Source: Fredinandcohnia onubensis
GTDB lineage: Bacteria > Bacillota > Bacilli > Bacillales > Bacillaceae_L
Length of the DNA: 64,000 nucleotides
Reading direction: 5' to 3'
Assembly (NCBI RefSeq): GCF_002734285.1
Contig: NZ_NSEA01000016.1
Span: 62,001 to 126,000, forward strand
The notes under the pieces are model-generated. The model ran no database searches, was not told the DNA's origin, and worked only from the letters and a program-made list of their open reading frames with translations. Positions 25,690 through 34,246 of the stretch are shown here, in pieces (within the stretch, counting starts at the first letter, position 1; each line of letters starts with the position of its first letter). Position numbers and translations under genes: made by a program.

Positions 25690-26261
25690 ATGCCAACACC
25701 CTTTTCTATCGTTTGCTTAACCTCTGGAGCTTTGTCTTTCTTAACGATTGCTGCAACTAACAGAACTCCAATGATGATTCCAGGATGAATCCCAACAAAC
25801 TCGATTAATAAAAAACTCACGACGATAATTCCTACCGCAAACTTCCAACCTAATGAGTCCTTTGACTTTTTAAAGAAATCCCATGTTAGGGTTGCAAGCA
25901 TCACACAAACAACCGGAACAACTGCCTTTGTCATCCCTTGCACCCATGGCTGATCTTTAATAGAAGTTAAAATGGTTAACAGGATAATCATCATAAAAAT
26001 AGTGGGTACTATGGTTGCTAATACGGCATTAATCATTCCCAACACTCCCGCGACGCGATACCCGATATAGCCGGCCATTTTTGTCGCAATTGGCCCTGGC
26101 AATGTATTCCCAAGGGCGAGCACATCAGCAAATTCATCATCGTCCATCCATTTATACTTGCCGACTACCTCTTTATGAACGAGAGGGATTGAGGAGGGGC
26201 CGCCCCCGTACCCCAACAGCCCCACACGTAAAAATGCTAAAAACAAATCAAGCTGTTTCAT
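25686..26261 (-). CDS. ywrB: CHR-family transporter, N-type half (first pair)
   Basis: 191 residues with GYGGGPSSIPLVHKEVV and GNTLPGPIATKMAGYIGYR. Starts 25 nt after the ggt stop, in the same direction. It pairs with the C-type half to form a heteromeric transporter, as known for B. subtilis chr3N/chr3C. Confidence 0.9.
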   Translation of the reverse strand: MKQLDLFLAFLRVGLLGYGGGPSSIPLVHKEVVGKYKWMDDDEFADVLALGNTLPGPIATKMAGYIGYRVAGVLGMINAVLATIVPTIFMMIILLTILTSIKDQPWVQGMTKAVVPVVCVMLATLTWDFFKKSKDSLGWKFAVGIIVVSFLLIEFVGIHPGIIIGVLLVAAIVKKDKAPEVKQTIEKGVGM

Positions 26262-26285
26262 ACTATCAACTCATTTCCGTTTCGA

Positions 26286-27895
26286 TTACCAAGATGCAAT
26301 ACTGCCGTCTGTACGTGCCTCCGTACCACCTGAGAGAACACCTGTCTTCGGATCTCTCCAGATGATTTGACCACGTCCGAAACTACCACCATCAAGTGCC
26401 ACTTGAATTTGGTGCCCGCGTCTAGCAAGCGCTTGAGCAACATGTGAAGGGAAGTTTGGTTCCACCAACACTTTTTTATCCTCAATCCATTGCCATCTTG
26501 GAGAATCAAGTGCTGCCTGTGGGTTCAGATGAAAGTCAATCGTATTCATAATAACCTGCGTGTGACCTTGTGGCTGCATGTATCCACCCATAACACCAAA
26601 TGGACCAACTGCTTCCCCGTCCTTTGTTAAGAATCCAGGGATAATTGTGTGATACGTCTTTTTACCCGGCTCTAATGCATTTTCATGCGCAGGGTCTAAT
26701 GAGAAATCATGACCACGGTTTTGTAGGGAAATCCCTGTGCCTGGGATAACAATTCCAGAGCCAAAGCCCATGTAATTACTTTGAATATAGGAAATCATGT
26801 TCCCTTCTGAGTCAGCTGCCGCTAAATACACGGTTCCTCCACGTGGTGGTGTTCCTGGTTCTGGAGCTAGAGCCTCATCACCAATCAGATTTCTTCTTTG
26901 TGTCGCAAATTCTTCTGATAAAAGTTGTGCTGCAGATACTGACATTTTTTCAGGGTCTGTCACATATTTCTTACCATCGGAAAATGCTAGTTTCATAGCT
27001 TCAATCTGCTTATGATAGGTTTCGACTGATTCTTTTTCCTTGATGTCAAAGCCATTCAAAATGTTGAGCGCCATCAATGCAACAATTCCTTGCCCATTTG
27101 GCGGTATCTCCCATACATCATAGCCTCTGTAGTTCACTGAGATTGGCTGCACCCACTGAGGTTTATAGTCTGCTAGGTCCTCTTTTGAAAGGAAGCCTCC
27201 ATGCTCTTTAAAGAAAGCATCTATTTTATCTGCAAGCTCGCCTTCGTAAAAACTTTCCGCATTGGTTTCTGCAATAGAACGAAGCGTGCTCGCATGGCCT
27301 TCAGAACTCCAAACCTCTCAATTTCAGGTGCACGTTCTTCAGGTGCAAACGTGTCAAACCAGCTTTTAAACTCTGGATCCTTAAACGTTTCTTTATATTT
27401 GTTATAAGCTGCTTTCCAGTATTTTGCTAGAACAGGTGATAATGGGTAGCCTTCTTCAGCATATTTTATCGCTGGCGCTAAAACTTCAGTTAACGGAAGT
27501 TTACCAAATCGGCGTGATAGCTCTGCCCATGCGGACGGAACTCCTGGTACCGTAACTGGAAGCAAGCCATGTGTCGGCATTTTTTCATGACCTTTTGCTT
27601 TTACAGCATCAATCGAAATGCTTTTCGGTGCTGGTCCGCTTGCGTTTAAACCGTGTAACTCTCCTTTCACCCAAACAAGTGCAAAGGCATCCCCACCGAT
27701 TCCGTTTGAAGTAGGCTCTACAACAGTTAAAGTCGCTGCCGTAGCAATTGCGGCATCAATCGCATTTCCACCTTTTTTCAGAATGTCCAAACCTGCTTGT
27801 GCGGCTAATGGCTGTGAAGTTGCGACCATCCCATTTTTCGCAAAAGTCGCCATCCTTTGTGAAGCATACGGGTAATTCAAATAATCAATTTTCAT
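26286..27895 (-). pseudogene. ywrD: Gamma-glutamyltransferase (YwrD type) with a single-base frameshift
   Basis: Two frames together encode a GGT-family protein. Codons from 27895 read MKIDYLNYPYASQR.. through APEIERFG; the sequence then continues in another frame as HASTLRSIAETNAESFYEGE.. to the stop at 26286. Adding one G in ATTGAGAG (near 27319-27320) restores EIGEVW and gives one frame of 537 codons. The second part has the nucleophile region PRGGTVYLAAAD and the YwrD signature IQSNYMGFGSG. It lies upstream of the CHR pair and opposite ywrC. It is either a recent pseudogene or a sequencing error. Confidence 0.88.
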
Positions 27896-27932
27896 TTAAA
27901 ATATCCCCCTCTTATGTACCTCATTTTTGACA

Positions 27933-28019
27933 TTTGTTAGTTATTTTTCAAAAATCAACTAACAAACGGAATATCTAAGTTATAATTATGATTATAATTG
28001 AAATTTAGAATATATTCTA
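27933..28019. promoter_or_regulatory. Palindromic operator candidates between ywrD and ywrC
   Basis: A nested dyad covers 27933-27966: outer arms TTTGTTAGT and ACTAACAAA enclose ATTTTTCAAAAAT. A second perfect palindrome, TAGAATATATTCTA, lies at 28006-28019. They are in the divergent promoter region of the transporter operon and its Lrp/AsnC regulator, the expected place for YwrC binding. Confidence 0.6.
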
Positions 28020-28165
28020 TAACTTTGATAAAATAAGTAAAAACGTGGGAAAATTGGGCGAACGTCATATGACAATTCGTAAGCTAGTCCTATTTTTTGA
28101 TGTGTGTTGTTCGAACCGATGGTAAAATATATGTTAGCAATTAAACCGTGAAATGTGGTGATACA

Positions 28166-28615
28166 ATGAAACTCGATGAAACGGATAAAAGAATTCTCGA
28201 GCTTTTGACGATAAATGGGAGAATGTCCTACGTGGATATTGGAAAAGAACTTGGCTTTTCAAGGGTATCGATTCGTGAGCGTGTCAATCAACTGATTGAA
28301 AAAGGCGTGATTGAAAAATTTTCTGTTGTGATTAATTCTGAAAAGGTTGGAAAAGGGGTATCGGCCTTTTTCGAGGTCGACTGTGAGCCTGCCTCACTTG
28401 TGAGGGTTGCAGAAACTCTTGTAAACAATCCAAGTGTCGCTAGTTGCTATCAAATGACTGGGCCAAGTACCCTGCATATGCATGTACTTGTGGAGGACTT
28501 TGCGAAGCTTGAAAAATTTATTAACGAAGAGCTCTATAGCTTGGATGGGATCACGCGGGTGGAAAGTCACATATTATTGAGACGATTTAAGAGTCGGACG
28601 GGTCTTAAATTATAA
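28166..28615 (+). CDS. ywrC: Lrp/AsnC family regulator YwrC
   Basis: 149 residues: N-terminal helix-turn-helix (LDETDKRILELLTINGRMSY.. ELGFSRVSIRERV) and a C-terminal RAM ligand-binding domain (about 65-140). It is divergent from the ywrD-ywrB-ywrA genes. In B. subtilis YwrC regulates the chr3N-chr3C pair, so the same role is likely here. ATG 28166 follows GGTGAT; an upstream GTG at 28148 has no site. Confidence 0.92.
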   Translation: MKLDETDKRILELLTINGRMSYVDIGKELGFSRVSIRERVNQLIEKGVIEKFSVVINSEKVGKGVSAFFEVDCEPASLVRVAETLVNNPSVASCYQMTGPSTLHMHVLVEDFAKLEKFINEELYSLDGITRVESHILLRRFKSRTGLKL

Positions 28616-28616
28616 A

Positions 28617-28645
28617 GGTGTTGGGGAGTTCCCGACACCTTTTTT
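28617..28645 (+). terminator. Terminator of ywrC
   Basis: GGTGTTGGG and CCCGACACC (one G-U) with loop GAGTT, then six Ts. Confidence 0.92.
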
Positions 28646-28741
28646 GCTTGTGTGGTAGATGAAATGTAATATTAAGGAAATCATAATAGTCCTATGTTTA
28701 TAAGGAATAATAAATTAATAAGGATTAAAGCGAGGAGTTTT

Positions 28742-29476
28742 ATGAAAAAGGTTGTCATGATTTTTCTATGTCTTCTTATACTTATTCTTCCATCACACGT
28801 TTTTGCTCAACGTAAGGTTCCTATTTTAGTCTATCATTCGATTGATGAATTTACGGGGCTAGGTTCCAAGGAGTTATACGTAGCACCAAAAAATTTTGAG
28901 AAACAAATGATATATCTAAGAGACCATGGCTACACATTATTAACTTTTGATCGGTGGAACGACATTGATCAAGTAAACAAACCCATTTTCATTACCTTTG
29001 ATGATGGGTACAAAAACAATCTGAATGCTTTTGGTATTTTTCAAAAACTGAAAAATGAACGTTTTAAACCAACTGCTACCATTTTTGTTATTTCTGATTT
29101 TATCGGTGGTTCCAATCGTTTATCAGAATCGGATTTAAAAATGATGGCTGATTCGGGAATCATCTCCATACAGTCTCATACCGCTACACATCCTGATTTG
29201 ACGAAAATAAATAATGATGAATATGAACTGAAAGGATCCAAAGATAAAATCCAAAAAATAACGGGTAAACCAGTTATTGCTCTTGCTTATCCATACGGAA
29301 ATTTCAGTAACAAGGTCGTAGCAGAAACAAAGAAATACTATTTATTTGGACTTACGACAACTCCTGAACTGTTTTCTGAGAAGGGCATAAAAGATGAAGT
29401 CTATCTGTTACCACGTGTCTATATCAAGTATTCAACCACTCTTGATGACTTTGCAAAAATCGTTGACGGAGAATGA
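28742..29476 (+). CDS. Secreted polysaccharide deacetylase
   Basis: 244 residues from ATG 28742 (GAGGAG 4 nt upstream). A signal peptide ends near VFAQ. The NodB-type CE4 domain has FITFDDGY (metal and catalytic Asp), SHTATHPDL (metal His pair) and the YPYG motif. Such enzymes N-deacetylate peptidoglycan, chitin oligomers or surface glycans. An upstream in-frame ATG at 28694 lacks a site and would bury the signal peptide. Monocistronic, with its own terminator. Confidence 0.9.
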   Translation: MKKVVMIFLCLLILILPSHVFAQRKVPILVYHSIDEFTGLGSKELYVAPKNFEKQMIYLRDHGYTLLTFDRWNDIDQVNKPIFITFDDGYKNNLNAFGIFQKLKNERFKPTATIFVISDFIGGSNRLSESDLKMMADSGIISIQSHTATHPDLTKINNDEYELKGSKDKIQKITGKPVIALAYPYGNFSNKVVAETKKYYLFGLTTTPELFSEKGIKDEVYLLPRVYIKYSTTLDDFAKIVDGE

Positions 29477-29510
29477 AGCTAGTTCCCATACTAAGTAATC
29501 GCGAAATAAC

Positions 29511-29540
29511 AAGGCATGGCCAATAAGCCATGCCTTGTTT
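29511..29540 (+). terminator. Terminator of the deacetylase gene
   Basis: A perfect 10-bp stem (AAGGCATGGC and GCCATGCCTT) with a 6-nt loop, then GTTT. Confidence 0.8.
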
Positions 29541-29634
29541 CAACTATTTTCAAGGATAATTCCCAGAAAACCAATTTCACTGATAAATTTTAACAAGTTA
29601 GAAGAAAATAGAATAAGAAAGGAGGGATTGCAAA

Positions 29635-30000
29635 ATGTCTGCGAAAAAACGGGTAATAGGATTGTTTATTGCAATGGCTATGCTTGTGGTTGGATCACTT
29701 GGTGTATTTGCCGAAACTCAGCCTCTGGAGCCGATTCAAAAAATTGAGGTCGGATTAAACGATGATTACTTTAACCCAAAAGCCATCACGATTCCCAAAG
29801 GAAAACCGATCGTGTTGGTCTTGAAAAACAACGGCGTAAAGGAACATACCTTCACAGTAGAAAAGCTTGGAATTGACTATGAAGTCAAACCAAAACAAAT
29901 AAAAATAGTGACTGTGGAACCGAAAAATGCTGGTACATATGAACTGATATGTCGATACCACGAAAAAGAAGGAATGGTCGGACAGGTTATCGTAAATTAA
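29635..30000 (+). CDS. Secreted cupredoxin (blue copper) protein
   Basis: 121 residues. A signal peptide ends near GVFAE (about 26). The remainder is one cupredoxin beta-barrel (EVGLNDDYFNPKAITIPKGK) with a full type 1 copper set: His71 (KEHTF), Cys106, His109 and Met114. It probably carries electrons or copper outside the membrane. It has a strong ribosome site (AAAGGAGGG) and its own terminator. It is not clearly operon-linked to the convergent ABC genes. Confidence 0.9.
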   Translation: MSAKKRVIGLFIAMAMLVVGSLGVFAETQPLEPIQKIEVGLNDDYFNPKAITIPKGKPIVLVLKNNGVKEHTFTVEKLGIDYEVKPKQIKIVTVEPKNAGTYELICRYHEKEGMVGQVIVN

Positions 30001-30001
30001 T

Positions 30002-30034
30002 AGGCACGGCCAATTGGCCATGCCTGTTTTTTTT
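30002..30034. terminator. Terminator between the cupredoxin and ABC permease genes
   Basis: AGGCACGGCC and GGCCATGCCT around AATT, followed on plus by eight Ts. It overlaps the stop codon of the convergent permease gene and is strong only in the plus direction. Confidence 0.85.
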
Positions 30035-30812
30035 ACGCTGCCCGTTCTTTCTTTGCAAAGAGATAAATCGAACTTACGAGTAAGCCAAGAATCAATAGAA
30101 GTGAGACAGTCATAGATAGTGCAAATTGTTTATCTGGACTTCCTGTTAAAAGTAGTGAACTTGCGTGTGTTGAGAGTCTCGCTGGGCTCCAGGTCATCCA
30201 TTTTGATAATAATGAAGTGAGTGCTGACAACCCAATCGCAACCAGCAACGACATAAATGCTACAAAGATATTACTTTTAAATAGTGAGCTTAATAGAAGT
30301 GTAACCGTTATGAGGAACACAAGCCAGGTCCCGTACACGAGCGAACCTTTCATTAATTCCCCAAATCCCACGTCTCCGATTAATACTCCGGTGTAATACC
30401 AAGACGCTAAGATGCCTAGTAAAAATGAACCCAATGTCATGATCGCGATACTTACCCATTTTGCTGTGATATAATTTGCGAACGAAACAGGTTTTACAAG
30501 AATAATATCAGAAACGCCACTGTTTTTTTCCGCCGCAACAATCCCCATAAATGCTAATACCAACACGAGAACACCGATTTGGCTGTACTGTCCGAAGGTT
30601 TGCACGAGCACCTCTTCTGGGGTTGGCACCGGGATATCAAAGACCGCTCCCTCTGGTAACTCACCCGCAGCTTTAATGATTTCCGGCAAATAATAAGAGG
30701 TTACAGGCTGCATGATCCCAAGTAAAATGAAAACAAGTGGGATCCACAGGATTTTAAAATTCCGCGTCATCTCAATCCATTCTTTTTTAAATAATACTGA
30801 CCATTGTCTCAT
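30033..30812 (-). CDS. ABC-2 type transporter permease
   Basis: 259 residues. An amphipathic N-terminus (FKKEWIEMTRNFKILW) leads to six membrane helices, with a large extracellular loop after the first. This is the NosY/NatB-like ABC-2 fold. It overlaps the ATPase gene by 4 nt. Probably an exporter; substrate unknown. Confidence 0.88.
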   Translation of the reverse strand: MRQWSVLFKKEWIEMTRNFKILWIPLVFILLGIMQPVTSYYLPEIIKAAGELPEGAVFDIPVPTPEEVLVQTFGQYSQIGVLVLVLAFMGIVAAEKNSGVSDIILVKPVSFANYITAKWVSIAIMTLGSFLLGILASWYYTGVLIGDVGFGELMKGSLVYGTWLVFLITVTLLLSSLFKSNIFVAFMSLLVAIGLSALTSLLSKWMTWSPARLSTHASSLLLTGSPDKQFALSMTVSLLLILGLLVSSIYLFAKKERAA

Positions 30813-31720
30813 GACTTCACCACCTTCATGAATACATCCTCGAGGGACGATTGCCCAATTTTAAACGTTGATACTGGTATATTTTTTGTCAATATATCTT
30901 GTAAAATAGCATTTCTTGCAGGTTCAAGTTGAGAAACAACAATTGTCGCTGTTGTGCGTTCAGCGGACACTTCATGAACCGAGTCAATTACTGTTAAACC
31001 GCTTGCCCAAGTTGTAATATCCGTTTCTGCTTCAATAATGATTACATCATGCTGGTGCTTTTTTCTTAGACCAGAGAGCGTATCACTTAATGCCAATTCT
31101 CCTTTACGGATAATGACGATATCATCACAAACTTCTTCTGCGTCATGCAACACATGTGTTGAAAATAGAATCGTAGTTTTCTTTTTCAATTCCCGCATCA
31201 TTTCAATAACTTCCCGGCGTCCAACAGGGTCTAATGCAGAAACTGGTTCATCAAGCATAACCAGTTTTGGTTCATGAATCATTGCCTGTGCGATCCCAAG
31301 GCGCTGCTTCATTCCGCCCGAAAATCCGCCGATTCTCTTTTTCTTTGCATCTGAGAGTCCTACCAACTCTAGTAATTCATCCGCTTTTTGCTGGGATTCC
31401 TTTTTCGATAAGTGTGCAAGTTGCCCAACATAGACCAAAAATTCATTTGCCGACATCCAGTTATAAAAAACAGGGTGTTGTGGTAGGTATCCGATGTATT
31501 TCCGATTGTCACCATTTTCCATGCCATCAAAGGCAATTTTACCTGAGGTAGGATGAAGTAAGCCCGCCAACATCCGTAAAGTCGTTGTTTTCCCCGCACC
31601 GTTCGGACCTAGTAAAGCTGTACAGCTTCCTTTTTTAATATCAAAGGAAAGATTGTTAACCGCCGTTTCCTTTCCAAACCGTTTCACCAAATTTTCAATT
31701 GAGACTAATGTTTCCGTCAT
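30809..31720 (-). CDS. ABC transporter ATP-binding protein
   Basis: 303 residues. Walker A is GPNGAGKTT, the signature FSGGMKQRLGIA, Walker B MLDEPVSALD and the H-loop STHVLHD. A C-terminal extension of about 80 residues is typical of DrrA/NatA-type exporters. Encoded with the permease and the PLDc_N protein. Confidence 0.93.
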   Translation of the reverse strand: MTETLVSIENLVKRFGKETAVNNLSFDIKKGSCTALLGPNGAGKTTTLRMLAGLLHPTSGKIAFDGMENGDNRKYIGYLPQHPVFYNWMSANEFLVYVGQLAHLSKKESQQKADELLELVGLSDAKKKRIGGFSGGMKQRLGIAQAMIHEPKLVMLDEPVSALDPVGRREVIEMMRELKKKTTILFSTHVLHDAEEVCDDIVIIRKGELALSDTLSGLRKKHQHDVIIIEAETDITTWASGLTVIDSVHEVSAERTTATIVVSQLEPARNAILQDILTKNIPVSTFKIGQSSLEDVFMKVVKS

Positions 31721-31721
31721 T

Positions 31722-31919
31722 CTATCTCTTCCTTCCGATTACAAAATAGAGAATCGGGCCAAGTATACTGACCAAAAGGATGACAAACACCCACAAAATC
31801 TTTGGTCCATTCGTTTCTTCACTTCTCACAAGATCGACTATGGCCGTTACCAATAAAATTAATTGAATCACGATGATCGGAGCAATAAGTGCCCAATTTA
31901 TTCCTTCAAGTCCTGTCAT
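31722..31919 (-). CDS. PLDc_N-domain small membrane protein
   Basis: 65 residues with two membrane helices and the PLDc_N motif (IVDLVRSEETNG.. LWVFVILLVSILGPILYFVIGR). Despite the domain name it has no phospholipase site. It ends 1 nt before the ABC ATPase gene, so it is the first gene of a three-gene operon and may be an accessory of the exporter. Confidence 0.85.
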   Translation of the reverse strand: MTGLEGINWALIAPIIVIQLILLVTAIVDLVRSEETNGPKILWVFVILLVSILGPILYFVIGRKR

Positions 31920-32004
31920 GCTGAATCACGTCCCCTTCAATTTGTTTTTCCGAAGATAATACGACCGACAGTAGAAAAAAGTTCAGCAGAATTTTAAAAT
32001 ATTT

Positions 32005-32068
32005 TGGGACACAGGGACAGGTCCCTCGTCCCACCATATTTTTACAGGGATGCGGAACCTCTGTCCCA
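32005..32068. repeat. GGGACAGG-type repeat, one full and one partial unit
   Basis: GGGACACAGGGACAGG plus TCCCTCGTCCCA (32006-32033) is nearly identical to the copy at 5645. A second, diverged unit (ACAGGGATGCGG.. CTCTGTCCCA) follows to 32068. It sits between the PLDc_N operon and the spoIIQ terminator. Confidence 0.8.
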
Positions 32069-32070
32069 TA

Positions 32071-32102
32071 AAAAAACCGACTACTCTACTGAGTAATCGG
32101 TT
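32071..32102 (-). terminator. Terminator of spoIIQ
   Basis: Minus strand: AACCGATTACTC and GAGTAGTCGGTT (one G-T) with a 4-nt loop, then TTTTTTT. Confidence 0.9.
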
Positions 32103-32153
32103 GGATTATTAGCTAAAGTTGCCACCACAGGCTAGACTACTATTTCTCCTAGC

Positions 32154-33071
32154 TTATGCTTTTGCCATTCCGATTGAAGCATCAGTTGAGTGTGCATTTT
32201 CCTCTTCTTTAGAGTTTGCATCTTCCTCATCTTTTGATCCTTCATCGTCAGCAGGAGTGCCTTCTTCATCTGCAGGCTTTTTACTGTCTTCTGGTTTCTC
32301 TTCTTCTTTTGGTTGCTTATCTTCTGCAGGCTGCTTGTCTTCTTCCTTCGTTGCAGCTTCTTTGTCTTCTGTCCCTTGCTCACTTTCTTCAAGTGCAGTT
32401 AGAGATTGTCCAAAGAACTCAATGGGATTAACAGCAACACCGTTGTTACGGATTTCAAAGTGAACGTGAATTGCAGCTTCTTCGTCATACTGATTTTCGC
32501 CAGCCATTCCAAGGACTTCACCTTGTTCTACTACGTCACCTTTTGCTACTTTTAAGTCTGCAAGAGATTGATACATTGTTACAACACCGTCAGAATGCTC
32601 GACTTCCACAACATTTCCGTGTAGTGGATCTTTTTCTGCACGTGTTACAGTTCCAGCTAATGATGCAACAACTTCAAATGTCTCACCATTTTTAGCGACG
32701 ATATCAATTCCTTTGTTAGGGGAATAAATATTGTTATAGACTACAAGAGCTGCTTCTTGCTTTTCTGCTGAAGCTTCTGCATCGTAGAATTCCCTAAAAA
32801 CTTGGATTGCATCTTCGTCAATGACAGGCATCTTAAAGTTTTCTGACGCTTGGTTTACCGGTACACTTGGCTCTTCACCTGTAGCAGTTCCTGGTTGATT
32901 CTCACCATTCTTTACATCATCTGCTACATCGTTATTGCCTGTGAACCATAAAACCGCGGTTAAAATAAGTGCTGCACTTACTAGATAGATTGCTGGAAAA
33001 ACCCAACGCTTTCTAAATAAACTTTGTAAACTTGATTTTTGAGAAGTACGTTTCTTTTCTTCCTCTCTCAT
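32154..33071 (-). CDS. spoIIQ: Stage II sporulation protein SpoIIQ
   Basis: 305 residues: short cytoplasmic N-terminus, one membrane helix (about 23-42) and a LytM/M23-fold extracellular domain. Made in the forespore, it pairs with mother-cell SpoIIIAH to form the engulfment channel. The first metal-ligand position reads SPNKGID (Asn in place of His) while HVHFEIR is kept, consistent with loss of peptidase activity as in other SpoIIQ proteins. From about residue 225 on there is a Lys/Glu/Asp/Pro-rich tail. The start ATG 33071 follows GAGGTGAT; a longer frame to 33155 overlaps the promoter. Confidence 0.94.
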   Translation of the reverse strand: MREEEKKRTSQKSSLQSLFRKRWVFPAIYLVSAALILTAVLWFTGNNDVADDVKNGENQPGTATGEEPSVPVNQASENFKMPVIDEDAIQVFREFYDAEASAEKQEAALVVYNNIYSPNKGIDIVAKNGETFEVVASLAGTVTRAEKDPLHGNVVEVEHSDGVVTMYQSLADLKVAKGDVVEQGEVLGMAGENQYDEEAAIHVHFEIRNNGVAVNPIEFFGQSLTALEESEQGTEDKEAATKEEDKQPAEDKQPKEEEKPEDSKKPADEEGTPADDEGSKDEEDANSKEEENAHSTDASIGMAKA

Positions 33072-33089
33072 GTTTATCACCTCAGCAAC

Positions 33090-33119
33090 CATTCTGAACA
33101 GATTCGCGGAATTATATAC
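33090..33119 (-). promoter_or_regulatory. Sigma-F promoter of spoIIQ
   Basis: On minus, GTATA (33115-33119) and GTTCAGAATG (33090-33099) are 15 bp apart. The sigma-F consensus is GYATA then GGNNANAHTR; only the second base of the -10 differs. It lies 19 nt before the spoIIQ start. Confidence 0.75.
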
Positions 33120-33294
33120 ATTTTCAAAAAATTTTTTTCGATTATTTTTCGACAAAGCCTAAAATATTATTCATAGAATCGAATTTTTTTTCAAAATGGG
33201 GTCCAGTTGGACGTTGTTTTTTTGGGTTTGGTGTGATTTAACAGGTTAGGGGGCTGGTGGAGATCTTTTGATTAAGGGGCGGGTTGGGGGTGCA

Positions 33295-33690
33295 ATTATA
33301 TAACCTTGATGAAGGACTTTGGTTGAGGCCTGCACGTTCGTTCGGGACTTCATAACGTTGATGAAGGACTTTACATGAGACTCACTTGTTCGTTTGGGAC
33401 TTCATAACGTCGATGACGGACTTTACATGAGGCTCGCATGTTCGTTTGGGACTTCATAACGTCGATGACGGACTTTAGATGAGGCTCGCATGTTCGTTGA
33501 GGACTTCATAACGCTGATGAAGGACTTTACACGAGGCTCGCTTGTTCGTTGAGGACTTCATAACGCTGATAGCATTAATGAAGAGGAATTCGATCGCAAC
33601 CTTCCTTCCGTTTTCCCCTTCATAACCTCAATGAAGAGGATTTCGATGATAGCTCCGTTACGTTTTCCCTTCATAACTCTAATCAGCATG
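33295..33690. repeat. 52-bp tandem repeat array
   Basis: Five units of exactly 52 bp begin at 33295, 33347, 33399, 33451 and 33503. Degenerate units follow at 33555, 33617 and 33668. Each holds CTTCATAAC-N3-ATGAAG, a short dyad, then GGACTTTA and a TTCGTT stretch. It fills the gap between spoIIQ and the vanZ-like gene. Confidence 0.93.
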
Positions 33691-33778
33691 GAATCTCAAG
33701 AAAGAACAAAACTCATCCCCCTCACCCCGCCAATGAATGCTATACTATTTAAGTACATTTTAATAAGGAGAATCTTTC

Positions 33779-34225
33779 ATGAAAGCTATATTACGACTTC
33801 TACTATTAATTGCACCATTTTTATATATGATCTTAATTTTTATTTTGTCGAGTCTTCCGGCGGATGCGATTGTAAACACTCCGTTTTCGTGGGACCGGGC
33901 TTTTAAAGAATCGCTGCACCTCATCGAATTTGGAATTCTGTACGGGCTGTGGGTATTGTTTTTCCTTGTGCAAGGAAAGTTCAGCCCCAAAACAAGTCTC
34001 CTTTCTGCAGTAATCGCAATCGCCTATGGTTTTTCCGACGAGTTGCACCAGTATTTTGTCCCATACCGATCCGCGACTGTAATCGATCTTGTTAAAGACT
34101 CAATTGGCGTGCTTGTGCTTTATACGATTGTAAAAGTGAGTTATTTCGGAGAGAAACTGCCGTGGATTAAAAAGCTCCTTATCTGGGTGGAGGGCTTAAA
34201 CAACAAAAATGCAGAGGGCAAATAG
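33779..34225 (+). CDS. VanZ-like family membrane protein
   Basis: 148 residues with three or four membrane helices and the VanZ signature: KESLHLIEFGIL, then YGFSDELHQYFVPYRSATVIDLVKDSIG. Related proteins modulate teicoplanin sensitivity or phosphotransfer at the membrane; here the function is unknown. AAGGAG stands 8 nt before the ATG. It converges on spoIID across a shared terminator. Confidence 0.88.
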   Translation: MKAILRLLLLIAPFLYMILIFILSSLPADAIVNTPFSWDRAFKESLHLIEFGILYGLWVLFFLVQGKFSPKTSLLSAVIAIAYGFSDELHQYFVPYRSATVIDLVKDSIGVLVLYTIVKVSYFGEKLPWIKKLLIWVEGLNNKNAEGK

Positions 34226-34246
34226 CCCCTCTGCATTTATTTTTTC
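34207..34246. terminator. Bidirectional terminator between vanZ-like and spoIID
   Basis: AAATGCAGAGG pairs with CCTCTGCATTT around an inner GC..GC loop; T-rich on plus (TATTTTTTC). It overlaps the 3' ends of both genes. Confidence 0.85.

Noticed and set aside
28021-28165. Riboswitch or T-box before ywrC
   Set aside because: Too short and no conserved stem or T-box motif.
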